Of a DNA stretch of 64,000 nt, positions 41,269 to 50,894 are shown piece after piece. The translations under genes were made by a program, and so were the position numbers. The number at the start of each line of letters is the position of its first letter. Positions within the stretch are counted from its first letter, which is position 1. The DNA lies in the NCBI GenBank assembly GCA_023460235.1, contig JAEWRE010000083.1:62001-126000 (forward strand), read 5' to 3'. Source of the stretch: Bacillota bacterium (GTDB taxonomy: Bacteria; Bacillota; Clostridia; TANB77; CAG-465). The notes under the pieces were generated by a model that did no database searches, had not been told where the DNA came from, and was given only the letters and a program-made list of their open reading frames with translations.

Positions 41269-43404
41269 TTACTCATCTCTTAGCGCGTCAATTACATGCA
41301 TTTTAGTTGCTTTCTTTGAAGGGAAATAACCAGCAAGTGCAGAAACTAATGCACTAAATGCAATTATAATAATTATTGTTGCTAGAGGGAATGTAATATT
41401 TTCTGTGAATGGTACAGTTGAAATAGGTATAGTAATAATTCCAGGTAAATCTAAATTTAATACTTTAGATATTACTTTTTCAAGTATTGGTGCAAGTCCA
41501 AAAGAAATTATTAATCCAAGTATTCCTGAAAATACACCCATTAATATAGCTTCACTTTCAAATATTCTTATTACATCTTTATTTCTTCCACCAACAGCCT
41601 TAATAATTCCAATTTCAACTTTTCTTTCAACTATACTTGAATATAGAACTATTGAAGTCATAATTGAAGATACTACAAGTGCTATTACAATGAATACACT
41701 TATTACAATTTGAGCCATAAGTATTAATTGAGCAAATATGTTTTTTACTACAATTGCTACGTTAAGTGCAGAGTATCCAGCCTTTTGAGAACCAGATCCC
41801 ATTATAGAGATTTTACCTGCTCCGCCTTTTGCTTCATCACTTATGTAGTCTGAAACTGCTTTAGTATCATTTACATCTTTTACAGTAACTTCGTAAAATG
41901 CTGAATTTTTAGTTACTAAATCATATACTGTATCTCCAGTAGGTACTTTTATCTCTTTTAACCATTCTACAGCATCATCATAAACATAATATAACGCTTG
42001 TATTCCAATGTCTAATTCATTTACAACACCAGATACCGTAAATTCTCTTTCAAATGTTAAATTTGAATCTTCTATACCATAAGTAATAACAACTTTCTTA
42101 CCTATTATTTTAGTTAAATCATCTGTACTCAAATCAATACTTTTAAGTAGTTTACGAGCAGTTGACTGATTTACTAGTACTTCATAATTTCCTTTTTTGG
42201 GTAAATTTCCATCAACATTTTCTTTTAAGAATTCTAAATTATTCTCATTAGCAAGAGAGTATATCATTGTGTTAGAAAGATTATATGCTGTTTTATCTGC
42301 TCCATTTGTTTTTTCATCACTAATTCTAACTTTTGATGAGTTAAAACTAACAAATTGTCTTACATCAGTAACATTTGATTTTATATACTCATCATTTAAT
42401 AATTTATCATAATCACTTAAATTTTTAGTATACTCAATTTTATCTTTACCATTATCATCTTTTTTCATATCTGATTTTTCAAGAACAAGGACATTAGCTG
42501 TTCCAAATTTATTTAATTGCTTATCAATGTATATATTTGAACCATTTCCAAGACCAGTTATAAGGGTAAAACCTATTATACCAACACATCCTGCAAGTGT
42601 AGTAATTGCAACTCTTCCTTTTTTCTTTAACATATTTCTAAGAGAAAGCTTAAATGCCTCTCTAAATGACATGCTAGTATCTTTTTTCTTTAAAGTAGAT
42701 TCAGCACTATTTATCTTTTCTTCAGTTATAACAGTATCGCTTTCAATTTTACCATCTCTAACCTTTATAATTCTACTTGAATATTCTTCTGCAAGTGCAT
42801 TATTATGTGTAACCATTATAACTAGTTTTTCTTTAGCTATCTCTTTTATTAGCTCCATTATTTGCTTACCAGTCTTTTGATCAAGTGCACCTGTTGGTTC
42901 ATCGGCTAGTATTATATCTGGATCATTAGCTAATGCTCTTGCAATAGCTACTCTTTGTTTTTGTCCACCTGATAGTTCAGATGGTCTATGATTTATATGA
43001 TTTTCTAAACCAACTTTTTTTAGTAATTCTCTTGCTCTTTCTTTTCTTTTAGAATAGCTAAGACCAATTAAATTCATAACTATTTCTACATTTTCAAGAG
43101 CAGTTAAATGCTCAATTAAATTAAAGTTTTGAAAAACAAAACCAATATTATTTTTTCTATATAAATCCCAATCTTTCTTTTTAAATTTCTTTGAAGTTTT
43201 ATTTCCAATCACAAGTTCACCACTTGTTGGAAAATCAAGGCCTGCAATAATATTTAGTAAAGTTGATTTACCACTACCAGACGGTCCTACAATAGAAACA
43301 AATTCTCCTTTTTCAAAAGAAAAATTTACATTTTCAAGTGCAACAAATTCTTCCTTTTTGCTTATTTTAAAACTTTTTTTTACATTTTTTAATTCTAATA
43401 TCAT
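41269..43404 (-). CDS. ABC transporter, fused ATPase and FtsX-type permease (first copy)
   Basis: The 711-aa product has an N-terminal ATPase (VGPSGSGKSTLL, LSGGQKQRVAIARAL, LADEPTGALDQ, VTHNNAL) followed by a membrane helix, an extracytoplasmic domain of about 250 residues and three FtsX helices with VERKVEIGIIKAVGGRNKDV. It resembles its downstream neighbour throughout, so the pair arose by duplication. ATG 43404 is chosen because GGAGAGGAG lies just upstream; an earlier in-frame ATG is part of that site. Substrate unknown. Both neighbours and trmL form one operon. Confidence 0.9.
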   Translation of the reverse strand: MILELKNVKKSFKISKKEEFVALENVNFSFEKGEFVSIVGPSGSGKSTLLNIIAGLDFPTSGELVIGNKTSKKFKKKDWDLYRKNNIGFVFQNFNLIEHLTALENVEIVMNLIGLSYSKRKERARELLKKVGLENHINHRPSELSGGQKQRVAIARALANDPDIILADEPTGALDQKTGKQIMELIKEIAKEKLVIMVTHNNALAEEYSSRIIKVRDGKIESDTVITEEKINSAESTLKKKDTSMSFREAFKLSLRNMLKKKGRVAITTLAGCVGIIGFTLITGLGNGSNIYIDKQLNKFGTANVLVLEKSDMKKDDNGKDKIEYTKNLSDYDKLLNDEYIKSNVTDVRQFVSFNSSKVRISDEKTNGADKTAYNLSNTMIYSLANENNLEFLKENVDGNLPKKGNYEVLVNQSTARKLLKSIDLSTDDLTKIIGKKVVITYGIEDSNLTFEREFTVSGVVNELDIGIQALYYVYDDAVEWLKEIKVPTGDTVYDLVTKNSAFYEVTVKDVNDTKAVSDYISDEAKGGAGKISIMGSGSQKAGYSALNVAIVVKNIFAQLILMAQIVISVFIVIALVVSSIMTSIVLYSSIVERKVEIGIIKAVGGRNKDVIRIFESEAILMGVFSGILGLIISFGLAPILEKVISKVLNLDLPGIITIPISTVPFTENITFPLATIIIIIAFSALVSALAGYFPSKKATKMHVIDALRDE

Positions 43405-43587
43405 ACTTCTCCTCTCCATTTAAACAATATTTTAATATTATAGCATATAAATATAACATATTCAAACATTTTGTATAATATTAAACTAGGTTGACATAAG
43501 AACAAAAATGTGATATAATTTATCTATATATGTTATAAATTAATTAGCTATAAAAAATAATTTTATTTTATGGGAGGATTTATTATT

Positions 43588-44043
43588 ATGGAAAAAAATA
43601 TTGTAAAGTATCAAAGGCTAAGATTGGTTTTTTTAATTTTTTTTATTATCTTTGAAGGATTTGCAATTGGAGGTATATTACTTTATTTTGTTTTTTTTGA
43701 TAAAGATATTCATTACGCTATAATTCCGTTTCTCATCATTTTATTATTTTCAATAGTATTACTTGTATTTTTAAAGGTAGATGATTTCTGCGGGGATAAG
43801 ATAATTGTAAACGTTATCGAAATCATAAAAAATAATTTGAAAGCTTCCGACCTACCTATAAAGTTTGAAATGATAACTAATGATTCTGAACTTGTATTTA
43901 GCATAACAAATTTAAATTACCAAGAAATTTTTGAAAAAGCTTTTGAAACTATTGATTCAATAGTCTCTTCTAACAAGGTGAAAAATGATATTAGCGGTTC
44001 AATATTCATTTATTTAGCTGGTAGAAAACTACCACTATACTAA
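43588..44043 (+). CDS. Hypothetical membrane protein (151 aa)
   Basis: Two N-terminal hydrophobic helices (LVFLIFFIIFEGFAIGGILLYFVFF, YAIIPFLIILLFSIVLLVFL) are followed by a soluble domain of about 90 residues (VIEIIKNNLKASDLPIKFEMITN). ATG 43588 has TGGGAGG upstream; the longer frame starts inside that site. It is divergent from the ABC operon. No family was recognised. Confidence 0.65.
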   Translation: MEKNIVKYQRLRLVFLIFFIIFEGFAIGGILLYFVFFDKDIHYAIIPFLIILLFSIVLLVFLKVDDFCGDKIIVNVIEIIKNNLKASDLPIKFEMITNDSELVFSITNLNYQEIFEKAFETIDSIVSSNKVKNDISGSIFIYLAGRKLPLY

Positions 44044-44064
44044 TCTAAATTTATAAAAAGTACT

Positions 44065-44102
44065 AAAAAAGTTACTGAGATTAATTTCCCAGTAACTTTT
44101 TT
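44065..44102. terminator. Bidirectional terminator
   Basis: AAAAAAGTTACTG (44065-44077) and CAGTAACTTTTTT (44090-44102) form a perfect 13-bp stem between convergent genes. Confidence 0.9.
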
Positions 44103-44128
44103 ATCATCTTTAAGTTTAAATAATTATA

Positions 44129-44785
44129 TTATAAATTAATCTTGCTATCAAGTACATTTCTATATACTTCATATACCTTATCCCATGTCACTTGCCCTAC
44201 TATGCCATCTATTGGAAGTCCAAATAGTTTTTGAAATTCGAATACTGCACTCTTAGTCTTAGGTCCAAATATTCCATCTACATTTAATTTTATAATTGAT
44301 GGATATGCAGTAGATATTACATTTAAATATTCTTGTAAATCTGTAACATATTTTCCAGTACTTCCTTCACGAATTACGTTACTTGATACATCATATGAAT
44401 CTTCTCCACCTATTCTATTTTGTAATATAGATGTTATTCTTACATCTTTACATTTTTCAGAATGTGTGACTTTTATTTTATTCCATGTTTTCTCATCAAC
44501 TATACCAGTACATTCACAACCTGTGATTTCTTGGAATTGACTAACTGCTGTTTTAGTATTTCCTCCGAAATTTCCATCAATTGTGAGAATTAATATAGTT
44601 GGATAGATATGTGCAAGATCAAGTAGCATTGTTTGTAGATCTTCTACTTCTGGTCCACTATCCCCTTCTTGTAAAGGATTAAATCTACTTACATTTGAGT
44701 TATAATTGTTATTTTTACTCATATATTTTCTCATACTTAAGTTATTTCCGTTTCCATTTCCATTCATTCCGTTCCTTCTTCTCAA
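44129..44785 (-). CDS. Protein with two peptidoglycan-binding domains
   Basis: The product (218 aa from TTG 44785) has a Gly/Asn-rich N-terminus and two PG_binding_1 repeats: LQEGDSGPEVEDLQTML...TIDGNFGGNTKTAVSQFQ and REGSTGKYVTDLQEYL...NVDGIFGPKTKSAVFEFQ. There is no signal peptide or catalytic domain, so it may be a spore or intracellular wall-associated protein. The TTG start has AAAGGTGAT upstream; a GTG 9 nt earlier lies within that ribosome binding site. Confidence 0.85.
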   Translation of the reverse strand: MRRRNGMNGNGNGNNLSMRKYMSKNNNYNSNVSRFNPLQEGDSGPEVEDLQTMLLDLAHIYPTILILTIDGNFGGNTKTAVSQFQEITGCECTGIVDEKTWNKIKVTHSEKCKDVRITSILQNRIGGEDSYDVSSNVIREGSTGKYVTDLQEYLNVISTAYPSIIKLNVDGIFGPKTKSAVFEFQKLFGLPIDGIVGQVTWDKVYEVYRNVLDSKINL

Positions 44786-44904
44786 ATTAATCACCTTTCC
44801 TTACTACATAGTACATAATATGATGTACATACAGTTTTATGAATGTATAGCTTGATGTTTTAGTATTTTAGTGATAAAATTATTAAGACAAGTGGAGGAA
44901 AAAA

Positions 44905-45792
44905 ATGAAGCATATAATATTAGTAAATCCTGTGTCTGGAAATCATAAAGGAATGAAAAAAGGTGAGATAGTAAAAAGATTACTAGCAAAAAATAATATA
45001 GAATCTGAAATATATACATCTGAATATCCATCTCACTTAACTGAAATAGCAAGAAGACTTGCAAATGAATCAAAATGTAGGTTTTATTCTATTGGTGGAG
45101 ATGGTACTTTAAATGAAGTGGTAACTGGAATAATTGGAACTGAATCAGAAATTGTTGTTGTTCCTTCTGGTACTGGTAATGATTTTATAAAATGTATTTC
45201 TAAGTATAATGGGATGAGAAAGATTGTACTTGAATCCTTAAAACATGAAAGTAAAAAAGTAGATATACTTAAAGTTAATAGAGATAAGTACTGTGTAAAT
45301 ATATTAAATTGTGGATTTGATGCGATGGTAGCAAAAAATGTAGATAACTTTAGAATATTTAGATTTCTTACTGGAAAAATGAAATATAATTTATCTATTT
45401 TTAGTACTCTTTTATCTAATAGAAACTATAAATTTAAGATTAATATTAAAGATAAAAATAGTATTAAAGGTTATTTTACATTCGTTGTGGTTGCAAATGG
45501 TAAATATTATGGTGGTGGAATATGTCCATGTCCTGACGCAAATATTTATGATGGAATTGCCGACATTTGCTATGCGGATTCTACAACTATTTCAAATAAA
45601 ATTAAATTGTTGCCAAAGTATAAAAAAAGTGAACATATTGGGCTTGATAAAGTTCATATAGATAAAACAAACGAAATTAGTATTGTATCTACTAGAAAAT
45701 TTCCAGTTAGTATAGATGGTGAAGTTTTTTATACCGATAAAATACATGCAAAAGTTATTAAAGAGGCTATAAACATAGTAACTATTTATTAA
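44905..45792 (+). CDS. Diacylglycerol/lipid kinase family protein
   Basis: The 295-aa protein has the DAGK catalytic signature YSIGGDGTLNEVVTGI and VVVPSGTGNDFIKCI, with the N-terminal ILVNPVSG. Homologues such as DgkB phosphorylate diacylglycerol and feed it back to phospholipid synthesis at the membrane. AGTGGAGG precedes the ATG. It is a single-gene unit ending in a terminator shared with the convergent gene. Confidence 0.93.
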   Translation: MKHIILVNPVSGNHKGMKKGEIVKRLLAKNNIESEIYTSEYPSHLTEIARRLANESKCRFYSIGGDGTLNEVVTGIIGTESEIVVVPSGTGNDFIKCISKYNGMRKIVLESLKHESKKVDILKVNRDKYCVNILNCGFDAMVAKNVDNFRIFRFLTGKMKYNLSIFSTLLSNRNYKFKINIKDKNSIKGYFTFVVVANGKYYGGGICPCPDANIYDGIADICYADSTTISNKIKLLPKYKKSEHIGLDKVHIDKTNEISIVSTRKFPVSIDGEVFYTDKIHAKVIKEAINIVTIY

Positions 45793-45816
45793 TTATACTA
45801 TTAGACATAACATATT

Positions 45817-45850
45817 AAGAGAGAAAAATTAAACTAATTTCTCTCTTTTT
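45817..45850. terminator. Bidirectional terminator overlapping a gene end
   Basis: AAGAGAGAAA (45817-45826) and TTTCTCTCTT (45838-45847) form a 10-bp stem flanked by T-rich sequence; it overlaps the last codons of the radical SAM gene. Confidence 0.8.
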
Positions 45851-46716
45851 ATATATCCGCATTTCCTGCAAAGTTCTTCACTAAATTTATTAGTTTTAAA
45901 ACCATCTAACATTTTTTGTACTCTGTTACTGTTTAGTATTTCCTCAAAACCAATATCATCATTTAGTATATTTCCTAGATTAATATCACCATTATTATCT
46001 AGACAACAGGGCACAACTGTACCATCTACAAGTATACCTATCTGATCAACTAATCCATGACATTTTCCAATTATATTTTTTTCTTTTTCATTTATATCCG
46101 GCCATGCAAATTTACACTCTATATTTAAAAAAACTTTATCTTTTATCTTAATATTATTATTTATATTAAGCTTATCATATAAATCAAAAATACCAAATAC
46201 TTCTTGTATCTTATCAACTATGTATTTATTTTGTAAAGTAATGTTATTATAATTATTTTCTATATTCCAAAGTCTAAAAGCAATTATAGTATCAGAGTTT
46301 TCACTTATATATTTTGCAGCTTCTAAACATTCATCTAGTTTCTTAATTTGTATTTGATTAATTACATCTTCAAAGCTATGAAGTGAAATATTTAATTGCC
46401 TCACTGAACTTTTAACAAGTTTTTCTTTATTTTGATTTAAAAGAGTTCCATTTGTAGTTATATTTACTTTCATATCATATTTTTTACATAAGTCTAGCAT
46501 GCTATACAGTTCACTATGCATTAATGGCTCACCTTTTACATGTAGATATATATAGTCTGTATAATCTTTTACTTTGATTAATATTTTTTCGAAATCACTT
46601 GATTTCATATACTCTTTTTTTCTATTTGTTTTAGGGCAAAAACTACAAGACATGTTACAGATATTAGTTATTTCTATATACACCCTTTTAAATCTTTTTA
46701 CTTTTTTACTATACAT
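45829..46716 (-). CDS. Radical SAM/SPASM domain protein
   Basis: The 295-aa protein has the [4Fe-4S]-binding CNMSCSFC (CX3CX2C) after IEITNI, the GEPLMH motif (GGE-like) and NITTNGTLL. A C-terminal SPASM-type Cys set follows: CHGLVDQIGILVDGTVVPCCLD...NLGNIL...LCRKCGYI. Such enzymes modify peptides or act in enzyme maturation, but no substrate peptide gene was seen nearby, so the role is open. Confidence 0.88.
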   Translation of the reverse strand: MYSKKVKRFKRVYIEITNICNMSCSFCPKTNRKKEYMKSSDFEKILIKVKDYTDYIYLHVKGEPLMHSELYSMLDLCKKYDMKVNITTNGTLLNQNKEKLVKSSVRQLNISLHSFEDVINQIQIKKLDECLEAAKYISENSDTIIAFRLWNIENNYNNITLQNKYIVDKIQEVFGIFDLYDKLNINNNIKIKDKVFLNIECKFAWPDINEKEKNIIGKCHGLVDQIGILVDGTVVPCCLDNNGDINLGNILNDDIGFEEILNSNRVQKMLDGFKTNKFSEELCRKCGYIKREKLV

Positions 46717-46816
46717 TAAATCTCCATTCTTAATACTATTTTATCTCTTTTATTTTATCATTTATCTTTCAAGTTATCAAGCAAATTAAAGTGTTTCTTT
46801 TTTTCTAAAATACAAA

Positions 46817-46843
46817 AATAAGGTAAGCAATTCTTACCTTATT
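46817..46843 (-). terminator. Terminator of greA-lysS
   Basis: AATAAGGTAAG and CTTACCTTATT form a perfect 11-bp stem with a 5-nt loop; T-rich sequence follows on the minus strand. Confidence 0.85.
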
Positions 46844-46849
46844 ATTTAA

Positions 46850-48355
46850 TTATTCTTCTACTTCAAGTTCTTCATCTTCTAGATTTTCTCTAGGTTTTAA
46901 TAATGGATAAAGAACCACATCACGGATATTATAGCTACTTGTTAAGAATTGTAAAAATCTATCAATTCCAAGTCCCCAACCAGATATTGGTGGCATACCA
47001 TATTCCATAGCTTTAATATATTCATGATCAATTGACATAGCTTCTTCATCGCCATTTTCTTTTAATTTACTTTGTTCAAGTAATCTTGATTCTTGTTCTT
47101 CTGAATCAACAAGCTCTGAATAACCATTAATTATTTCTTGTCCATTAACTATTAATTGGAATCTATCAGATAGATTTTTGTTTTCATCATTGCTTCTAGC
47201 AAGTGGTGAAAGATCAATTGGATGTTTAGTTAAGAAAGTAGGATTTATTATTTTAGGTCTACTTACTTTTTTATATAATTGATCTATTAAATTTCCTCTA
47301 CCTAATGATTCGATATTTTCTACTTCAATTTCAATATTGTTTCTTTTTATTTCTGCAAGTAAAGTTTCTGCAGTTTCAAATTTATCAATATCAATACCAC
47401 AGTCCTTTATTAGAAGGTCCCTAAATGAAACATGTTCCCATTCAGTTCCAAAATCAATTTCTTTGTCACCAATAGTAACTTTTAAATTTCCATCAAAAAG
47501 TTTTCCAATAATATATGTTACCATTTCTTTCATAAGTATCATATTATCTTCATAATTATAATATGCACTATATCCTTCTATCATAGTGAAATCTTGTAAG
47601 TGATTTACGCTTACGCCTTCATTTCTAAAGTCTCTTGCTATTTCAAATATATTTGTAAATCCACCAACAATTAATTTTTTTAAAGTAAGTTCTGGTGATA
47701 TTCTTAAATATACATCAATATCATAAGTGTTATGATGAGTTACAAATGGTCTAGCAGTAGCTCCAGAAGCTGTATTTTGAAGAACTGGAGTTTCAACTTC
47801 AATAAATGCTTTACTATCAAGAAAATCTCTCATTAACTTTATAAATTTTGATCTAAGTAAAAATCTCTTTTTAGTTTCATCATTCATTATAAGATCAAGA
47901 TGTCTTTCACGATATAAAGTTTCTTGATTTGTTATTCCATGAAATTTTTCTGGTAATGGTCTTAAAGACTTACCAAGGAATTTATATTTTGAAACTCTAA
48001 TAGTTTTTTCACCAGTTTGAGTTATAAATATCTCACCAGTAACTCCTATAAAATCTCCAATATCAAGTGTTTCATGTATTTGAGCATATAATTCTTCTCC
48101 AACTTCATCTTTTTTTACACAAAGTTGAATTCTGCCTTCTACATCTCTTAAATCCAAGAAACTAATCTTTCCCATCTTTCTTTTTGACATTACACGTCCA
48201 GCAACACTAACATTATTAGTTTCAGGTGCAAGTTGCATTGCTTGTTTTAATGTATGTGTATATTCAAATCTTTCTGGACGAACGTTAATTCCAAGTTCTT
48301 TTAATTTTGATACTTTCTCTTCACGTACCTTTCTTAGCTCATTAATTTCTCCCAC
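46850..48355 (-). CDS. lysS: Lysyl-tRNA synthetase (class II)
   Basis: The 501-aa enzyme has the N-terminal OB fold (VSVAGRVMSKRKMGKISFLDLRD), motif 1 (FLDSKAFIEVETPVLQ), motif 2 (FEIARDFRNEGVSVNHLQDFTMIEGY) and motif 3 (GWGLGIDRFLQFL). It starts at a GTG with AGGAGG upstream and follows greA by 24 bp, the common greA-lysS pairing. The acidic tail (EDEELEVEE) is slightly unusual. Confidence 0.97.
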   Translation of the reverse strand: MGEINELRKVREEKVSKLKELGINVRPERFEYTHTLKQAMQLAPETNNVSVAGRVMSKRKMGKISFLDLRDVEGRIQLCVKKDEVGEELYAQIHETLDIGDFIGVTGEIFITQTGEKTIRVSKYKFLGKSLRPLPEKFHGITNQETLYRERHLDLIMNDETKKRFLLRSKFIKLMRDFLDSKAFIEVETPVLQNTASGATARPFVTHHNTYDIDVYLRISPELTLKKLIVGGFTNIFEIARDFRNEGVSVNHLQDFTMIEGYSAYYNYEDNMILMKEMVTYIIGKLFDGNLKVTIGDKEIDFGTEWEHVSFRDLLIKDCGIDIDKFETAETLLAEIKRNNIEIEVENIESLGRGNLIDQLYKKVSRPKIINPTFLTKHPIDLSPLARSNDENKNLSDRFQLIVNGQEIINGYSELVDSEEQESRLLEQSKLKENGDEEAMSIDHEYIKAMEYGMPPISGWGLGIDRFLQFLTSSYNIRDVVLYPLLKPRENLEDEELEVEE

Positions 48356-48379
48356 GTTCTTTCCTCCTACTTATGTATT

Positions 48380-48859
48380 TTATAATTTTTTAATTCCAAC
48401 TATTTTGTATTTACTTATACCATTTGGTGTTTCAACTTCTACATCGTCACCTTTTTTCTTACCTATTAAAGCTCTTCCTACTGGAGATTCATTTGAAATC
48501 TTGTTAGTATCGATGTCAACTTCAGTTGCTCCCACTATACCATAAGATACTTCTTCTTCAAACTCGTAATCATATACAGTTACTAATGTACCAACTCCTG
48601 CTTTTCTAGTTGAAACATCATCGTCATCAACTATTTTTGCAAGTCTTAAAGTATTTTCAATTTCTATAATTCTCGATTCAAGTAAAGCTTGTTCATTTTT
48701 TGCATCATCATATTCAGAATTTTCAGATATATCTCCAAATTCCCTCGCAACTTTTATTCTTTCAGCAACTTCCATTTTCTTTGGTCCTCTTAGATACTGT
48801 AATTCTTCTTCTAATTTTTTATAGCCTTCTGGTGTAAGCATTATATCTCTTTCTTCCAT
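48380..48859 (-). CDS. greA: Transcription elongation factor GreA
   Basis: The 159-aa protein has the N-terminal coiled coil with the tip residues FGDISENSEYDDAKNEQA that enter the RNA polymerase secondary channel, and the C-terminal FKBP-like domain ending SPVGRALIGKKKGDDVEVETPNGISKYKIV. It rescues backtracked polymerase by transcript cleavage. It heads the greA-lysS operon; AGGAGG precedes the ATG. Confidence 0.97.
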   Translation of the reverse strand: MEERDIMLTPEGYKKLEEELQYLRGPKKMEVAERIKVAREFGDISENSEYDDAKNEQALLESRIIEIENTLRLAKIVDDDDVSTRKAGVGTLVTVYDYEFEEEVSYGIVGATEVDIDTNKISNESPVGRALIGKKKGDDVEVETPNGISKYKIVGIKKL

Positions 48860-48909
48860 TTTAATTTTCCTCCTAAATTAATTTTTTAATATATATTATA
48901 CATTACTTG

Positions 48910-49833
48910 TCAAGAGACCTTATTGTCAGTGAATAACATATACCAAGCTCCAAGTTTATTTTGACTAAAGTTATCAATATGTGCATTTAATCTTTCAAGT
49001 ATTGTATTAATTTCAAATTTTGATTTTTTAAATTGCAGCATTTCTGGTACAATTTCATCCTCATCTGGATTATTTATATCTATGTATTTTGATTCTTTTT
49101 TCAATATATACTTAGTTATAAAATCCAATTTTGATATTTTTGAATACATAGCGTAAACATCATAATGTTGAATATTTTTTTTGCTTATTATTTCAATTGA
49201 AGTACCAAATTCTTTATTTATACTATCAATTTTATTCCTTAAACTAGTATGATCAATTTTACTTATTCCATCCATCTTAAGAATATCAACAAATTTATAC
49301 TTTGATATGTATTCAAGTAGTTTTTCCTGATTATAATCACTTATATCATTTAATATCATAAGTATCTTTAGTTTATTTTTATTTACTTCATTTTCATCTA
49401 TATAATTATTAATATATTGAATGTCATTTTTTACCATAGTATTATTTACTTCCACAACATTAAATAGTATTTTTTCGTCTATATTAAAAAATTCAAGTAT
49501 CTTTTTTCTATATAAAATATTATTATCAATTTCTTTACTAAATACAATATTTAATTTTTCAATTTTATTTAAATATTTTTTTATATAACTTTTTTTTATA
49601 AAATTACCTATTTTAATATTTAATTTATTGGTACCTTCTTTAAAAAATTCTTCATATAAATCAATATACATTATTCTATTTAAATTGTTATCATTTATAT
49701 AATCAACATACATTTTGAACTTTAAAATTCTTTCTTTAAAACTTTTAATTTTTTTTATTAATTTTAAAAGCTTATTTTTATCTTGAAATGATCCCTTATT
49801 TTCCTTATACATATCAACAAAAATAGTATTCAT
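48910..49833 (-). CDS. Hypothetical protein (307 aa)
   Basis: The product is Lys/Ile/Asn/Asp-rich, soluble and mostly helical with stretches like NKLLKLIKKIKSFKERILKF and a central alpha/beta-like segment (KLKILMILNDISDYNQEKLLEYISKYKFVDILKMDG). No catalytic motif or family was recognised. It lies between cdaA and greA on the same strand; the spacing of 55 bp after cdaA leaves open whether it is in the same transcript. Confidence 0.65.
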   Translation of the reverse strand: MNTIFVDMYKENKGSFQDKNKLLKLIKKIKSFKERILKFKMYVDYINDNNLNRIMYIDLYEEFFKEGTNKLNIKIGNFIKKSYIKKYLNKIEKLNIVFSKEIDNNILYRKKILEFFNIDEKILFNVVEVNNTMVKNDIQYINNYIDENEVNKNKLKILMILNDISDYNQEKLLEYISKYKFVDILKMDGISKIDHTSLRNKIDSINKEFGTSIEIISKKNIQHYDVYAMYSKISKLDFITKYILKKESKYIDINNPDEDEIVPEMLQFKKSKFEINTILERLNAHIDNFSQNKLGAWYMLFTDNKVS

Positions 49834-49888
49834 ATATTACCCCCATATGTACTAATACATACAATGTATATATGAATATTTTTTAATT

Positions 49889-50752
49889 TTATGATTTATT
49901 TTTTACAATGTTTTTTAATACAGTACCATTTCTTGTTTTATCCATTTTTGCAAGTAATAATTCCTTTAACCTATCTCCAGAAAGCTCTCTTAACATTTTA
50001 CCATTTTCTGCAAGTGATATAATGCCTGTCTCTTCAGAAACTACAACAACTAGTGCATCTGATATTTCTGTAATTCCAACTGCAGCTCTATGTCTTGTCC
50101 CAAGATTTTTTGGAACTGACACTTCTGATGCAAGCGGCAAAATACATTTTGCTGCTAATATCTTTGTCTTATCTATTACTATTGCGCCATCATGCAAAGG
50201 CGTTCTTGGCATAAATATATTTTGTATAAGTTCAGATGATACTTTAGCAGAAAGATTTATACCTTCTCTTAAGATTTCAGCAATATTAGATTCTCTTTGA
50301 ATTACTATTATAGCTCCAATCTTCTTTAATGACATAATTTCAACTGCTTTTACAATTTCAGAAATTGAATGCTTAACCAAAATATTATCATCCATATCAA
50401 AAACATCTACAATTTTACTTCTACCTAATTTTTCAAAAACGTTTCTAAGCTCAGGTTGAAATACAACAATAAGTAGCAAAACACCATAGGTCATAAAGTT
50501 AGTAAGTATGAAATCAAGAATTACCATATTTAGTACTTTAGATGCTATAAGTAGAACTAATAACAATAAAAAGCCCTTAAATATTTGAACAGCTCTTGTT
50601 CCTCTTAACATTTTTAAAATATAATAAATTATAAATGTAACAATTGTAATATCCAAAATAAGAATTACAATTCTATAAGGACTACTAATATCAAGTGTAT
50701 CTTTTAGTCCATATAGAATGTCAACTATTTGAATCCATAAATTTTGAAACAT
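49889..50752 (-). CDS. cdaA: Diadenylate cyclase CdaA
   Basis: The 287-aa protein has three N-terminal membrane helices and a DisA_N domain with the catalytic motifs DGAIVI and GTRHRAAVG plus SEETGIISLAENG. It makes c-di-AMP from two ATP and controls potassium, osmolyte and wall homeostasis. The usual partners cdaR and glmM are not adjacent: upstream lie a 34-aa membrane peptide and glyS, downstream an unknown protein. Confidence 0.96.
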   Translation of the reverse strand: MFQNLWIQIVDILYGLKDTLDISSPYRIVILILDITIVTFIIYYILKMLRGTRAVQIFKGFLLLLVLLIASKVLNMVILDFILTNFMTYGVLLLIVVFQPELRNVFEKLGRSKIVDVFDMDDNILVKHSISEIVKAVEIMSLKKIGAIIVIQRESNIAEILREGINLSAKVSSELIQNIFMPRTPLHDGAIVIDKTKILAAKCILPLASEVSVPKNLGTRHRAAVGITEISDALVVVVSEETGIISLAENGKMLRELSGDRLKELLLAKMDKTRNGTVLKNIVKNKS

Positions 50753-50777
50753 AATTCCACCTCATGTAAAGTCTATA

Positions 50778-50882
50778 CTAAACATTTTGAAGTGCAGAAA
50801 TTAATGCTGCAAAAACTCCAAAAACCATAGAGAATATTATAATTCCTACAACTGTATAAGCAACTATACCTTTTTTTCTCAA
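50778..50882 (-). CDS. Tiny membrane protein (34 aa)
   Basis: A TTG start has GAGGTGAG upstream. The product has a basic start (RKKG) and one helix (VAYTVVGIIIFSMVFGVFAAL) with a short tail. The layout recalls the small DUF4044-type membrane proteins of Bacillota, but the match is not certain. It is packed between glyS and cdaA on the same strand. Confidence 0.55.
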   Translation of the reverse strand: MRKKGIVAYTVVGIIIFSMVFGVFAALISALQNV

Positions 50883-50894
50883 TAAACTCACCTC

